Source: Panorpa germanica (Eukaryota > Arthropoda > Insecta > Mecoptera > Panorpidae). Taken from it: a stretch of 64,000 nt of DNA. Below, piece after piece: positions 49,907 to 62,649 of this stretch. Within the stretch, counting starts at the first letter, position 1. Every line of letters starts with the position of its first letter. The DNA lies in assembly GCA_963678705.1 (NCBI GenBank), contig OY783217.1, positions 4,526,001 through 4,590,000 of the forward strand, in the 5' to 3' direction. Under the pieces are notes generated by a model that was not told the DNA's origin, ran no database searches, and saw nothing but the letters and a program-made list of their open reading frames with translations. The position numbers and the translations under genes are program-made.

Positions 49907-52900
49907 CTGAAATTATGAATATAATTAACTTATATAATTTAATATTTACAAATATCATTATATACCTGAAGCATCTGGATTGGTTGACAACGTTGCAGAA
50001 CATTGCCAGAAAACCCATAAGAACTGGACAAAGACACCGTTTCATCGCCATCCAAGATAGGCCAAATTGAATCATCGCTACATAAAACATTGACATTGTG
50101 TAGCTCTTTTAATGTGGATGACAGACAAAAGCCTCGTGTTTTGGATTTTACATTTAGAGATCTATTTCTACTTAAATCAGAACCACATGTGGAACAGTGA
50201 CTTTCAGGACCTGTTAAACCAATTACAATATTAACTTGAAATTATGTAAGAAATCCTTATAAGTATTTTTAAAAGACTTACGTAAATTAGAACCGCTCTG
50301 TTCGTTCAAAGAAGAATTGAATTTAAAAACGTTATCCAAATTTTTGGCACAGCTTAACTTATTTATAAAACCTGTACTATACTGGAGTGCACCAACATCA
50401 TCAATATCTGCAGAATCAGGACGTTTCGAATCAGAATATGAAACATGCTTTATGAACCGTTTTCTATTTTTACTGCTGGTATGTCTCCTCGGTAGAGGCA
50501 ATGTTTGCGACGCATATATTTTAGAATTATCATTATATACTTGCTTTACAGGTGTTTTAAGATTACTATCTGGTATTTTAATAATTCTATCAATTTTAGA
50601 GATGTTTGAAAAATTATTCGATATTCTAGTTTCTCGTTCATAAATATGAGTAAAATATTCTTTGTCTGTTTGTATTTCACTATCACGTGTGTTTGACCTA
50701 GGTGTATTAGTTGATGTTTGTACCGTATTCTTAGGTCTTGTATCTAGTAATATAGGGCTGCTGCTCTTAGAAGGTCCATTGAATTGCATACTATTTATGC
50801 TGAAACCAAAGTTAGGTGGGTTCATTTTACATTAACTTGAAAACAAATTTGTAATATTAGTAAGTAAAATTTAAAAAACATTTTATAAACAAATTACCAT
50901 TTATTTTTCTCGTTTTTCCAAAGTGAATTTTCAAAGCGGGTTGAAACGTCTTTCTTAGGAACATTTCCTCTAGCTACAGCTTCACGAATTTGTGGTGGAA
51001 CATTACAAAAGCTTCCATTATCTGAAATTAAAAATACTATTTAACTTAGGAAACAATATGTGCAATGAAGCTGTAGCATAATGTTCTTTTTGATTAATTT
51101 ATGTATATTCGTATTGATATTGATTTTTCTTTTTAATTGGAGGGCAAAAAAATATTCGATTCATTATAAAAATGAAAATATATATTTATAGGTATTAAAA
51201 AACTCAAAATTAAGTCAAAAAACGATTATTAAACTTAAGTTATGTTCATCTTTATAAATATATATTAATGTAATATAAAAACAATATTATTCAATAATAC
51301 AGTAAATAAATGATTATTTTTCTTATAAAAATACAAAATTGGCATTTAATGAAATATGAATCAACTAGCTCCAAAAGTTCATACATTTGTTCATCAGTGG
51401 CGACATAATGTCCAGTCCATGATTATGACTTGCTGGTTTACTCGGACGACTGGCAGAATGATCTCTTTCCCTAGCTGAAGACGCACGAGTATTTTTTCGA
51501 TGATTATTTGGTTGTACACAGCCGCCTTTATAAAAAAAATTACATAAGTTTCATTACTATGTTTAAAAAAAATATAACAATAGCATTATAACTTACTTGT
51601 ATTTTTAGTAGATCTGTTATTATCTACTGTAGGAGGTTCTTCACTATATGTTGGAGATGAAAATATTTCAGCATATGATCGATAAATACCTGAAAAATTA
51701 TTAATTTTAAAATAAATGCTAAGTATTCAAAATAATAAAATATATGTAACTAAATATAATCAAAACCTGGTGAAGAAGCTATGTGGTTAACATGATCTTC
51801 AGCAGCCTCTGCCTTTAATTCGCTATTTCCTATTTGTGTATCTGAACAACTGCTACTATCATAAAAATCTAATTGTGATGGTGTCCTTATGAAGCTCAAT
51901 GCTGTAATTTTATATCCTTATTAGTTTTCTTATAAACAATAATTTGTTAATTACAAAATTGGAAATTACATTTATTAATTGGGTTGGGAACACCAATTTC
52001 TTCTTGGTGACTAGCTGGTTTGATTGCTTCATTTCTATATGCAGGGTACAACGAAGGAGGATATTGAGGTGAGTCTACAACATTGCTGTTACAAGAATGA
52101 AATTCTGTACATCCTGCTTCAGTACGATGACTAGCTGGTTTTACAAGAGGAGAACAAGGTCTAAAATGATTATTGAAAATTATATTAGATTAAAAATGAT
52201 GAGTGATAAGATTATATTTCTCAATAACTTGCCTGGTGCGATGGCTTTTGTTACATGTTTTGGGAGCAGGGAATGATTTGTTCATCGGTGAATAAGTATG
52301 TGGCGAACTTTGTACAGATGCACTACTATTTAATCGTTTAGATAAGAAAATATTTAATCTCGATTTCACAGTAGCTACTTTATGGTTGCGATCTTCGCTA
52401 TCTTCATGACTAATATCAACTGATGGAGATGGAGTGTTTTTTCGAATTTTTGGCGATACGTTTATACTTAATGGTTTTAATAATGTACTCATCACTTTTT
52501 CAGAATTATCTATACTTTCTATTAAACTTTTACTATGGTTTTCAGCTTTATTTTCATTTTTGTAGGTAGTGCTACCACTAAAACTGAAATTAAATCGTTT
52601 CTTACGACCACAAGAAAACTCCGTTTTTTGCTTTTGGTTAGTCAACCATGCATTCTTACGCAATTTAGTACTTCTCGCAATAGGAGTATCTGGCAGAGAA
52701 TAGTTATCAATATTAAAAGTATAACTATTGGTATCTTGTTCTGCATTATAAGATTTTGAAGTTTTCTCTAATTTAAATTCAGAGTCACCATTTGCTGTAG
52801 ATGGAGATACTATTTCAAGTGGTGTGTAAAACTTTGGAGTTATATTTAGCAACAAAGCTTTACCTGATGAAGTGTTTTTAAGGTTCTCTTCTTTATTTAA

Positions 52901-55900
52901 ATGTGTTTTAGAATCTTCAGTAATTTCAGAAATTTTTGATAAAGCATCACACTCTTGATAATTTTCAGAAGATTTGGAAGAGTCGTAATTATTGAAGTAG
53001 TCAGTCCTATTAATTGGTGTAGGGGGTGTATCTCTACCAGTAGATGGAGTTGGTGGAAATACATAATTATCATCCTTTATTTGCTCCAAATTTAAAGATA
53101 GACTCTCCTTATTGTATTTATTATTTTGTTCTATTTGTGCAATTATCTGAGTTGCTGTTCTTTGCTTAATTTCCTCATCACTTAGTTCATGATTATTCAT
53201 AGAACTGTTGCCAATATCCTTTTCAGGAATTTGTGACTCACACTTTGAATCGAGATTGATATTTTCATAATGTGCTGTAGAATTAGGTGTTGGTGACCCC
53301 ATAAAACTAGCTGTTTCCTTCTCTAATTTAATTGGATGTTCAATATTAGCATTCGGAGTATTAATATTCAAATCAAACCAACATGAATCGCGATTTATGC
53401 CACTTCCTCCTATTTGTTCCTACAATATTGTAAGTATGATATTAAAATACAATTAAAATAAGTAAGAGTTCTAGCTAATCGTAGAAGTAAAATAAACTGT
53501 CGATTACCTCAGCTAGTTTTAAATATAACTGCATATCTATCGGACGCATTATTCTTTCCAATGGTGATATTACAAAACCCTTTTTTAGGATTTTTTTAAT
53601 GAAATTATTTGTAATATTTGAAAGATCTGGTGTAATATTTTTCAAATAGTTTTCAGCTATTTCATTATAACTTTTACCAAGCCATGGAATTCTTACTAAA
53701 AAAAATAATCGAACAATAATACATTATTTATTTTCATAATTATATTTTATATGATTTATATTATAATTTATTATATTACCTGTGCAGCATTCCCAAAGTA
53801 CAACAGATAAAGAAAAGACATCCGAGCAAGTACATGCTCTAACCAAGCCATTTTCTTCCCAAAACAATTCAGGCGCCTGCCAGTTATGCAACCCCAATAA
53901 CTCTCTGTCAGCTAAATCTTGAGTTTCTCCCCAGACATAATCAATCCAAGTGTCTGGTGGAGGCATACATTTCTTATCATTATTTTTATCACAATCACTG
54001 CTTCCATCACTTTCGTTTTCACATTTTCTGTGAGAGTCGCTATGCATGGCTTCAATAAATGCACTTTCCCAAGTATTTTTCTTTTTCTTGCCAACAGAGG
54101 ATGGGGTTTTGTTCTTTGACCTATTTACAATGTGAAACACATCGCCTGAATTGTCTTTCATTTTTTCAACACATGAGACTTCTGGATTATTGTATTTTAG
54201 GTGACATGAATTGTCAACTGACACGGCTAATTCAAATCCACATAATTTGGCGGTGACTAGTGATTGGGTTACTAATATTGTATGACTAGAAATATTGGTA
54301 TGAATGTATCCTTGGTTATGTAGAAACGATAGAGCTGAACAAATTTGTTGTAAATATTGTAATGCTCTTTCCAAAGGCATTGGATAGGATCTTGGCTAAA
54401 AAAAATTGTAGTATAAGTTAATATGTATTACTCAAGTACACCTGAAAAATATAAGGCTCACCTTATGATGCAGAATCTGACTTAACGTGGCGGGGCATGG
54501 TTCGATTACACTAGCTACTTGATAATTATCGTAAAATGCAACAGCCATTAACAGAGCTACGTTGGGATGGTACATATTTCTGGAAAAAAAATAAAACATT
54601 GAATTTTTGTACATATTAAGTTCTATGTGTGAATATACCATCTAAGGCACGAGAAGCAAGAGAAACTGAAGAGGGACGAAATTCTGAGAAGAATGAAAAA
54701 TCATTGGAGTGCGAGGAACAGGGGCAAGAAGAGATGAAAACAAAAAATAAAAGAGGAAAAAGTCAAAGAATAGGAAAAGGTATACTAGAGGAGAGAGTAG
54801 GGAAAAGTGGAAAGCAGATGGAGCGTGAAAGAATTGTTACAAGGACAGAGAGGGAGTGAAGAAGAAAGAGGCAGCGTAGAAAACAGAGGAAGCGAAGGAT
54901 GAAGAACAGAGCAAGGCAGTGGAAGAAAGCGAAGAAGGCAAACATATTAATTTAAAAGGAATGTAAACAGATAAAGCCAGAAGGCAAAAGCAATCATGAG
55001 CAATTACAATATTATCCTCCTATATTATAATGTTCCAGGTGTATATTTATATTCTTATATGTTTGGTACTGAATTTTGTATGGTAGTTCGAATACGGCTC
55101 CAGGGAAGTTTTTGAAAATTTCTTATTTCAAAGAGAAAAAAAAATCTAAGACTTTTGGCGTCCCCGGATTTTCTCCTGAAATTCCTGGAAACCCGTAATT
55201 TTGGAAAAACAGGAAAAAAAAGTAGGCCCTTTTTTGCTGTATAACTTTGTATTCGTAAAAAATAGAAAGAAGAAATTTTGCATGTGTATTACGCTATTGC
55301 ATGCGAATAAATTTCAAAATTTAGAAATTCAAAATTTTATAAAAAGAGCGCTGAGAGTCGCTTGCGACGGGGGTAAACTCTAGTACTCGTATAATGGTCT
55401 TACGTTAAGATATGTATGTCTCTTGCCATTCCAGATTTGGCTCGTTTCATCTGACTTAATAACGGCCGAGGGGCTCTAATTGATACAGTTTGGCAACCCC
55501 ATTTTGCAGTTCCCCAAGCAAGTGCTCCCTCAGGATGACCTCTGATACTACCAGGAATCCATTCCAAATCATCCAATTTAAGAATCTGTCTGCTCTTGAA
55601 CTCATGCGGGTTAATCTCACGAACCTGTTCTCAATTTTAACAAAATTTTAGATAAAAATGAATACAATATATCTGTTTGATGTATATCTTACTTACTGCT
55701 GATAGTGACGTATTCATCGCGTCTTCGTTTGAGTCAGCGTTTACCTTCGCATCATCCAGTGCCGTTTTATTTTTGTTCTGATTCTTGGTTCTTGGTGGCA
55801 AATCTGGCGGACTATTATCTAGCTGCCGTTTAGACCATTGTCCAAGACTTAGCAAATCTTCAATGGCTTCCACAAATTCCTTATTATGCTGTATTTCACC

Positions 55901-56882
55901 TTTGGCATCTGGATCTTCTATATAATCTGCGTCAACTGGATTCGGATTCCCATCTGGAGTTCGCACGAATTTAACCTCTAGATCGGCCACTCGTCTTCTT
56001 CTGGGCACCGCCTGTGGTCTTTGCTCGTAACGATTTAAGGCGTGAATGTTATGAGAATCTAAAGAATATTTTTTAGAATTCGCCTGATTCAGTAATGTGT
56101 TATCTGGTGTGATTTCTAAACTATGTTCATTTATTTTCGGTAATCGAGTAACGCTTTCGTCAATATTTCGTTCGTTATAAGGCAAGGCGTATTCAACTAC
56201 TTCCCCGTGTTTGTTTATGACCCTTTGATATCCTTCTTCCTCGCAATCCTCGGGCGATTCCTCGAAAGGTAGGCAACTTTTACTGTAAAATTTATCTATG
56301 ATATTTAAGTCTTCCGATTCGTGTTCTTCAAAGAAATTAGGATTATTTATAGCTTCACTGTCTGACTCAAAATTTTTAGTTGTCTTAAATAAATTTTGTA
56401 ATTCTGGTGAAAATTCTGAAGGAAATCCTGTAGGTTTATTTTGATCATTTTGTGGTGAGGCCTTATGTGATTTATTTAATGATGATTTTGAAACACGATT
56501 TGAGTCGTTATTTTTTCGTGGACTAGTTGCAGATCTTTTCGAGTCGTTCAATTTTTTGGGAGACATATTTGTGTACTCGTTTTCTTCTTGTTGTGACCTA
56601 TTCCCTAAATTTTTCAGTGTTTGGTTTTGGTTTGTTGTTTTTCTAGGATTTCCTAATGATAGTCTTGTATCATTTGAGTTATTATTTTTTAATCCAGGAA
56701 AATCCATTTGACTTCTTCTACGATCTTCAACGTCTGGTATATTTTTTAAAAACGGTTCACGATATTTGTTAAACTGAGTTAATTTTTCCAAATAACCTTC
56801 ATCTCGTTCATTTTCTATCTTATGAGAACTTGTAGGACTACTTGTTGTACTTGACTTTCCACGATCGCGGCTCCCACTGTTT
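49610..56882 (-). CDS. TEX14-like inactive protein kinase, 14 exons, 5' end not found
   Basis: Exons in transcript order: 55697-56882, 55404-55624, 54462-54579, 53780-54395, 53508-53695, 52233-53419, 51970-52160, 51767-51901, 51597-51689, 51385-51525, 50898-51021, 50282-50799, 49966-50210 and 49610-49906. All 13 junctions agree in phase, giving about 1752 aa to a TAG stop at 49610-49612. Residues 1-395 are low-complexity and charged. About 396-775 is a kinase fold with HPNV at 473-476, an AL-YLQQICSALSFLH helix, HTNISSHTIL at 540-549 where HRDLxxxN is expected, CGFE at 560-563 where DFG is expected, then WQAPELF and IPWLG. The rest is Ser/Thr/Asn-rich tail. These substitutions make it catalytically inactive by sequence. 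The layout and the IPW block fit TEX14, a germ-cell intercellular-bridge protein in mammals, so a similar role is inference. The first visible exon opens with a split codon, so at least one upstream exon is missing. No ankyrin repeats (present in vertebrate TEX14) were seen in the window. Confidence 0.85.
51970..52160 (-). CDS. TEX14-like gene, exon with two KPASH motifs
   Basis: This 191-bp exon (64 residues) contains VKPASHRTE and IKPASHQEE forty residues apart. A proline/tyrosine stretch (SPQYPPSLYPAY) sits between them. A third KPASH is two exons further on at 51434-51450. Phases on both sides match the neighbouring exons. Confidence 0.85.
52233..53419 (-). CDS. TEX14-like gene, large disordered-tail exon
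   Basis: This 1187-bp exon encodes about 395 residues rich in Ser, Asn, Lys and Glu, with no recognised domain. It contains a proline-directed cluster (FPPTPSTGRDTPPTPIN) with four Thr-Pro or Ser/Thr-Pro type sites, a plausible target for cyclin-dependent or polo-primed phosphorylation (inference). It ends at AG/GCAAGT, a GC donor, instead of GT. Confidence 0.85.
53508..55624 (-). other. Pseudokinase domain region of the TEX14-like gene (4 coding exons plus introns)
   Basis: Exons 55404-55624, 54462-54579, 53780-54395 and 53508-53695 encode about 380 residues. The glycine-loop position reads GTAKWG (residues 433-438). The beta-3 Ala-x-Lys is replaced by an Ile-Arg-Ala stretch. The alpha-C/beta-4 junction has NMYHPNVALLMAV. 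The catalytic loop lacks the Asp and the metal-binding Asn, and the DFG Asp is lost. The APE motif survives as QAPELF, followed by a normal-looking SDVFSLSVVLWE helix F. An acidic Ser/Asp/Lys-rich insert of about 80 residues sits in the activation-segment region. This is what is expected of a scaffold pseudokinase. Confidence 0.85.
54580..55403. other. Intron of TEX14-like gene with purine-rich tract
   Basis: From 54640 to 54960 the plus strand is strongly AG-biased (GAGAGAGTAGGG, AAGAAAGAGGC). It is open in more than one frame because of this bias, not because it codes. The neighbouring exons are joined in phase across it. Confidence 0.7.
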
Positions 56883-57674
56883 CTGAAATATAAACGTCTG
56901 ATGATTTCACATTTATTACAAGTAGATTTTGGCGGTAATTTTGAAAGTAATTTATAAGCAAGACCATTTTACATTTATTATACTCAACGTATAATATAAC
57001 CATAGTTTGAAAGCCTTTATGAATAGGATGGGTTCATAAATGACTGATGATGTATTATGTACATTAAAGGGAAAACTGAATGTGTTTTGTAACAATAAAT
57101 GGAATGTGGCAGTATATGTTTCGCCATATGTGTATTCAGCCTGATTCAAAATGAACAATAGATATCCATCCCAAAGGCGTGTACATTATCGGAAATAGAT
57201 ATTGATACATGACATATAACAATACCCTTGAAACTAGCTAAACGAATTATTTTTAGGTTATCATTATTTTATTGTATTGCAGATGATTCTTAATATATTA
57301 CATTTATCAAAAAATCTACGAATTTAATGATTGAATTTTGTATTACTGCGTGATATTCCGGTTGTTATCCTAGTAGTTGATGACGTCATGTAGTCGTTAG
57401 AATATAATAAGTAATGTTATCTATTTTTCGAGTTATATTATATTGAAACATTATGGGTCGACGCAACAGCTGCTATAGCTTAGACGTTTAATTCTGCATC
57501 TCTTTTGCACTTCTGTTGTTGAATACTGATTGTAAAGGTTGGCAAATGGTAGTGGAGAAGAAGGTGAAGAAGGAGTGACAGCAGCAAGTCAACCATTTTT
57601 AGAAAAAAAAAATCCTTTAATTAATAAACTGAAAAAATGACTATTTTAATCGTTAATAACTTCTAGAGCAAAAT

Positions 57675-58206
57675 CCCAGGGCCGCCAGACATCACTTATT
57701 TTCTGATAAACAAAATGTGTAAGATTGAGTAGTGTTAGTATGTACAATCTTCGTATGCCTACCTGCTAACTTGACCAGACGGCCATTTTCCAGGTATCAG
57801 GTAATCAAGGTTTATGTCTCATTCACTCTCATGCGCGCGGATAATGCCCTCTCGCTAAAATATATAAAAATAGGCCATCAGACCATAAGTGAGCTTAAGT
57901 AATTTTGTTGTCAGTTTTAAAGCGTCTGCAGGATAATACAAGGTATTACAAGACAACTGTATTAAAACGTTTTACAAGAGGACAGGCCGATTCAAGGGGC
58001 CAAACATCCCCATGACCCAATTTTAGTTCCGAGAGGGCATTATCCGTGCGCATGAGAGTAAGTGAGACATAAACCTTGATTGCCTGATACCTGGAAAATG
58101 GCCGCCTGGTCAAGTTAGCAGATAGGGATACGAACATTGTACTAACACTACTCAATCTTACACATTGTGTTCATCAGAACATAAGTGATATCTGGTGGCC
58201 TTGGGA
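57675..58206. mobile_element. 530-bp foldback element with about 185-bp arms
   Basis: The left arm (57675-57863, starting CCCAGGGCCGCCAGACATCA) and the right arm (58020-58206, ending TGATATCTGGTGGCCTTGGGA when trimmed) are inverted copies at high similarity, separated by about 155 bp. Target duplication is not evident. Confidence 0.85.
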
Positions 58207-58869
58207 TCTTGGACTATTTTATAATATTGTGAATTGAATAAAAATATTTAGATATTTGAGGTTATGGTAGCGAAATTTGTCAATATACAGAGCAGTTTTA
58301 TGTAAATATAGTTCTGGTTCACAACACAATTTTAATTTCGATATTCTTACTACAGTAATGAGTTTATAATCGATTAGCTCGCTTCTTAATAACCAGCGTG
58401 ACAAAATACATAAAGCCCCTCTAATTGCGTTTTGCAAAAATCAACAAAATATAGTTACGGTACTACAAAGTAGGTTGTAGTGAACTATATATCAACGTCT
58501 TCGAGTTCTAATTTGGTTTTTGTGTCGGTTTAAGTAGTGCGTAACAGGAGGCCAGAGAGCAGACCATCGTCCATCGTCCACCAACCACGGGAGAAACGCG
58601 CAGACTTAACTAACACTGAACAGACACCATCCAAATCCATGAATAATTAATTTACCAAGAATAACCCACCGATGTGTGACATTTCACTATTACAATGAAG
58701 TTTCTCTGATTTTTACCGCTATTTTAAGTTTAATTTTTATTTTGTTATAATCGAAACGAAATTAAAATTTATTGACATTGATAGCATTATGACATTATTA
58801 GCTATGTTTTTATCTTTATTTGATTTGCATTTCGTAATTATCTGTTAAATTCAAGTTAAACTCAATTTT

Positions 58870-59450
58870 AAATAAATATTGATAAATTTGCATTGATTAT
58901 GTACATACATAACCATAAACTTATCTGGTAGAGGTGTAGCTCATATATATGAGGCCACAGCACCACAAAAACTGTCAACATAGAAGGTCTTCGGTGATAG
59001 GACTCAGCAGGGGCGGCCTTTGCAAGGCCCCGGGGCGGCAGATCTTTGCGAGGCACTTGTTCTTTGTGTAATTAATGTAAATTGTAAGTAAATATTTGTG
59101 ATGATAATTAACGAGAAATAAAATTTTATATTGGAAGATTTATAAAAGTTAACAAGCACAAAGAAGACAAATATTAATTATGATAAACTAAGGCACATGA
59201 ATGCTTTAAAAGATATACGCAGTGATTCTAGTGAGATTTCTAAAGAGCGAGGCGCGAGATTCAATTACATATATAGTAATAAATTTTTCTACTTGGGTTA
59301 TTGCGCGAGAATGCGAGGCCCCTACAAGAGTGAGGCTCCGGACGGTTGCCCTGCTTGCCACCCCCTAAGGCCGCCCCTGGGACTCAGCATCGGAAATAGG
59401 CCGACGTTAAATAAAATAAACAAATTTTTTTTTGACGAGTTGCAGTTATA
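58870..59450 (-). repeat. Dispersed repeat D, interrupted by a hAT MITE
   Basis: Read on the minus strand outside 59008-59379, this is a copy of repeat D: TTTAACGTCGGCCTATTTCC, GATGCTGAGTCCTATCACC, then GTGGCCTCATATATATGAG. Confidence 0.75.
59008..59379. mobile_element. hAT MITE (family E), nested in an older repeat
   Basis: A 372-bp element with 13-bp inverted ends CAGGGGCGGCCTT and AAGGCCGCCCCTG. GGACTCAG is duplicated exactly at 59000-59007 and 59380-59387. The interrupted host sequence reads straight through in other copies of repeat D (for example GATGCTGAGTCCTATCACC at 46680), which gives the empty site. Confidence 0.93.
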
Positions 59451-61290
59451 ATTCATCACTCTATCAAGTTGAGACTCAATTGACAAATCCATACGATATG
59501 TGATAAAATTTCATGGCATTCCGACAATTAGATTAAGAGTTACAGTAATTTGAGTGACGCAACTTTTGTAATTTTCAAAGCAATCAAAGAAATCTAAATT
59601 TCGTGGATTTCTGAAAGAGAGTTTTGTTCTGTGGCGGCGCCTGTGGCCGTTATGTTATAATTTTATATTATATTAACCTAAAAAAATATGTAAAAGATAA
59701 ACTGTTTTATGTTATATAAACCTTACATATACGTAACTGTATTAGTAAAAACAATTAACAAAAACATTTTATGCTGGTCTTATAATATAGTACTCACAAA
59801 TAATCTTGCGTCAGTTGTATATTTTCTGTTTTACAACTTTCATTCTAAATCTAAAAACTGCAAAAAGTATTAAATGTAGAAGTATTAGAAGAAATGTGTC
59901 TGGTACAAATCTAAACCGGAAATAGAAAAATAGAAACCCAAACTACGTACATAGTTTGAAGTTAGCAAGAAATAATAAAACTTGTTTTGCTTATGTTGGA
60001 TCTTTTACATGATGCAAAAAAGTGCATTTTAAAAGAACACAAAAATGAAAAAGGCAAACCCCCACATCGATTTTTAGTGTATCTAGGTATAGTTTATTAG
60101 CTTATTTCAATCTAAATAATAAAATGAGAAATAGGAAACTGTTTAAATTATTGCTACTTTAAAAAAAAAATTACCTTTTCTAGAATAAATATAATCAAAA
60201 GATAAAAAAGAATCTTCCCAATTTAAGACGTATTGTATCTACGACTTACTACTGTTGACATGAAAAACCATTTTGTCCTTTTTGTACCGGATTAATGTGA
60301 TTATGTTTTTAAAACAAACGACGTAGAAACAACATACTGAATAATTACGAACAAAAGGAAGACAAAAAGAAACCGACAATCACAATTATCATGTCAACGG
60401 GAGTGTTAAAAAGATTAACTTAATCTGTATAAATATAGTCAAATTATAATATATTAAAAAATTTACCCACGTATACGAATTCCGTCAGCTGGAAATATTA
60501 GTACGGCTGTTGATACCGGTTAAACCTGAGAATTTGTTTTCGTGATGTTCAAATCTCTGCGAACTGATGTTGTTAGAATAGAACAACAATGGATGTATTT
60601 AAATATTAACTGATAATGCATACTGCCACCGAGCCCCTTTCGTAAGGTGGCTTTATTTATTCCCAACACTTTATGCGTCTCCTGCAACATGCATTTGAAT
60701 CTACGGCCGACAAATACAATGATCAAATAAAGCGTATATCAATCGTCCAGTTGATTAGATTGAGAACTATATGTAAAATATACACCCTCTATCCGATCCA
60801 CTCAAATACAACGAAACAAAATTATAATGCAGATATAAATGTCAACAACTGCTGTGTACTTGTAACTGGAATATTGTTTTCGTTCTTATCTCATAACTCA
60901 ATGTTCGGAGATGTCTCACACTGAATAATAGACATCAAAAATTGAATTGTTTTAAATTCCTTTTCTCTTGTTCCTTTATGAAATAAAGAATGTTATAAAA
61001 TATAAACTAATTAGTTTTGGGAATACATTCGTCGTTAAAAAAGGTCAACCATGTATTTTGAATAGGCAGCAATTTCTGTTAAACAAATTTTTATAAGCAA
61101 AAATAAATCTAAAGTTGAGTGATGTAATGAACAAACAAGAGTACACTACCGATTTATTTTATTTTTGCTTGTAACTTTTTTGTTATAGAAGTTACAATAA
61201 AAACTTATTGATAAAAGTTATAGAGAATATTATTATCTACAAAAAAGCTCTTAGCAAAAATGTTGTGAGAGCTATAGTTCTTAAGATAAA

Positions 61291-61500
61291 TATAGTTCAA
61301 ATTATGAGAGTTATGAGGCGGCGACTCGTACTTAAAACAAGTTGTGGGGTATAAACTGCCGATATAAACTAAAAAGCACTGACGCACTTATTTTTCTATA
61401 ATGTGCATAGAAACATATAAGATAAAGATCATTATCGTATTATAGATTTATACCGCTCTTATAACCTGTTTTAAGTATAAGGTACCGCCGAACTATCGTG
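61291..61500. mobile_element. TA-flanked foldback MITE (family G), copy 2
   Basis: It shares ACTCGTACTTAAAACAAGTT, AGAAACATATAAGATAAA and CCGCTCTTATAACC with 10704-10908. The right terminus is eroded after CCGCCGAACTATCGTG. Confidence 0.75.
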
Positions 61501-62649
61501 ATAAAAAAACTTTAGCCGAAGTAAATTGAACATGAAAATATTGACTTTTATATAAAAGATCCTTTTAAAGTATCTACCGATTTCAGCAAAAATCAGGCAG
61601 AAATCTTTTTAGATAAATATTGCAAGGTTTCGATTAAAAAAACTAGTATATATATTAAAGTAATATCCATCGGTTGCGTTCAATGTATATACAATGTTAA
61701 TTAATATTCACAATTAATAAAAAATACGGAAAACGTTATTTTGATTGCATAATTAATAAATTCGCCGTGGAATTCACCATTTGGCAACCTAATCTAACAC
61801 ATAAGAAAGCTTCCTTGTACTAGATACATTACCTCATTGTGCATGTAACGCTATGACTCTAATTAAAAACAATTACACCATAAATCTTAATTAAATTATG
61901 CACTAATTCTAATAGAAGTAACTTACTTATTATAATACTGTTATGGTATTAAAAAAAACATAGCTCTAATAATTGTTACAATAACTATAAAACATTTTAA
62001 ACTAATTGCGAGTGAAGGAAATTCATTAAAAAATCATGTAAATGCAGTCTCATTATAAAAAAGAGATTAACATTAAATGGAGTGGTATGCGTTAATTTGG
62101 AGAAATTTCACTATAAAATGTTTTAGACCTGGTTTTACGACTGCTAGTCTGTTACTAGATAGAATAGAAAATAGAATATATTTATTATATAATTATTCCT
62201 AAATCTTTTTTTATTTAGCATTTGGCGTATTACCATTATTATACTCAACTTGTTTTATCAGTAGGGATATCGAGCCTCCAGTCATTAGTGAGACAACTCG
62301 GAATATTGTGTTTTGAGATAACGACGGATAAGATATTTGAGTTAGATACATTCCAGCGGTATTCGACAAGATTAACTACAATATAATTTTATTTGATGGC
62401 ATTTACAAGGTTATTGAATCGAGTATTGAATTGAGTATTGAATCAGATAGATTGGAAATTGGATTGATTTTTTGAAGTTATCTCACTAATGAACTGGACG
62501 ATCTATGTAGGATATATAGGATTCCGTACATAACGTATGGCGATGCTGTGTTTATGATTATACGAGATCATGGACACAGCTTTGGGAAATCGAACATCGA
62601 ACAGATATATATTATGTACATGTACACTGCAAAAAAAATTGGTTGAGGG

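Noticed and set aside
50317..50643. 108-codon plus-strand frame
   Set aside because: Antisense shadow of a well-supported exon of the TEX14-like gene.
54629..54859. Charged open frame rich in Glu, Lys and Arg
   Set aside because: It is produced by a purine-rich intron tract on the strand opposite the TEX14-like gene.
60520..60726. Candidate upstream exon of the TEX14-like gene
   Set aside because: There is a TCTCAG/GTTTAA donor-like site, but no supporting protein similarity, and the phase with the 56882 acceptor cannot be verified.
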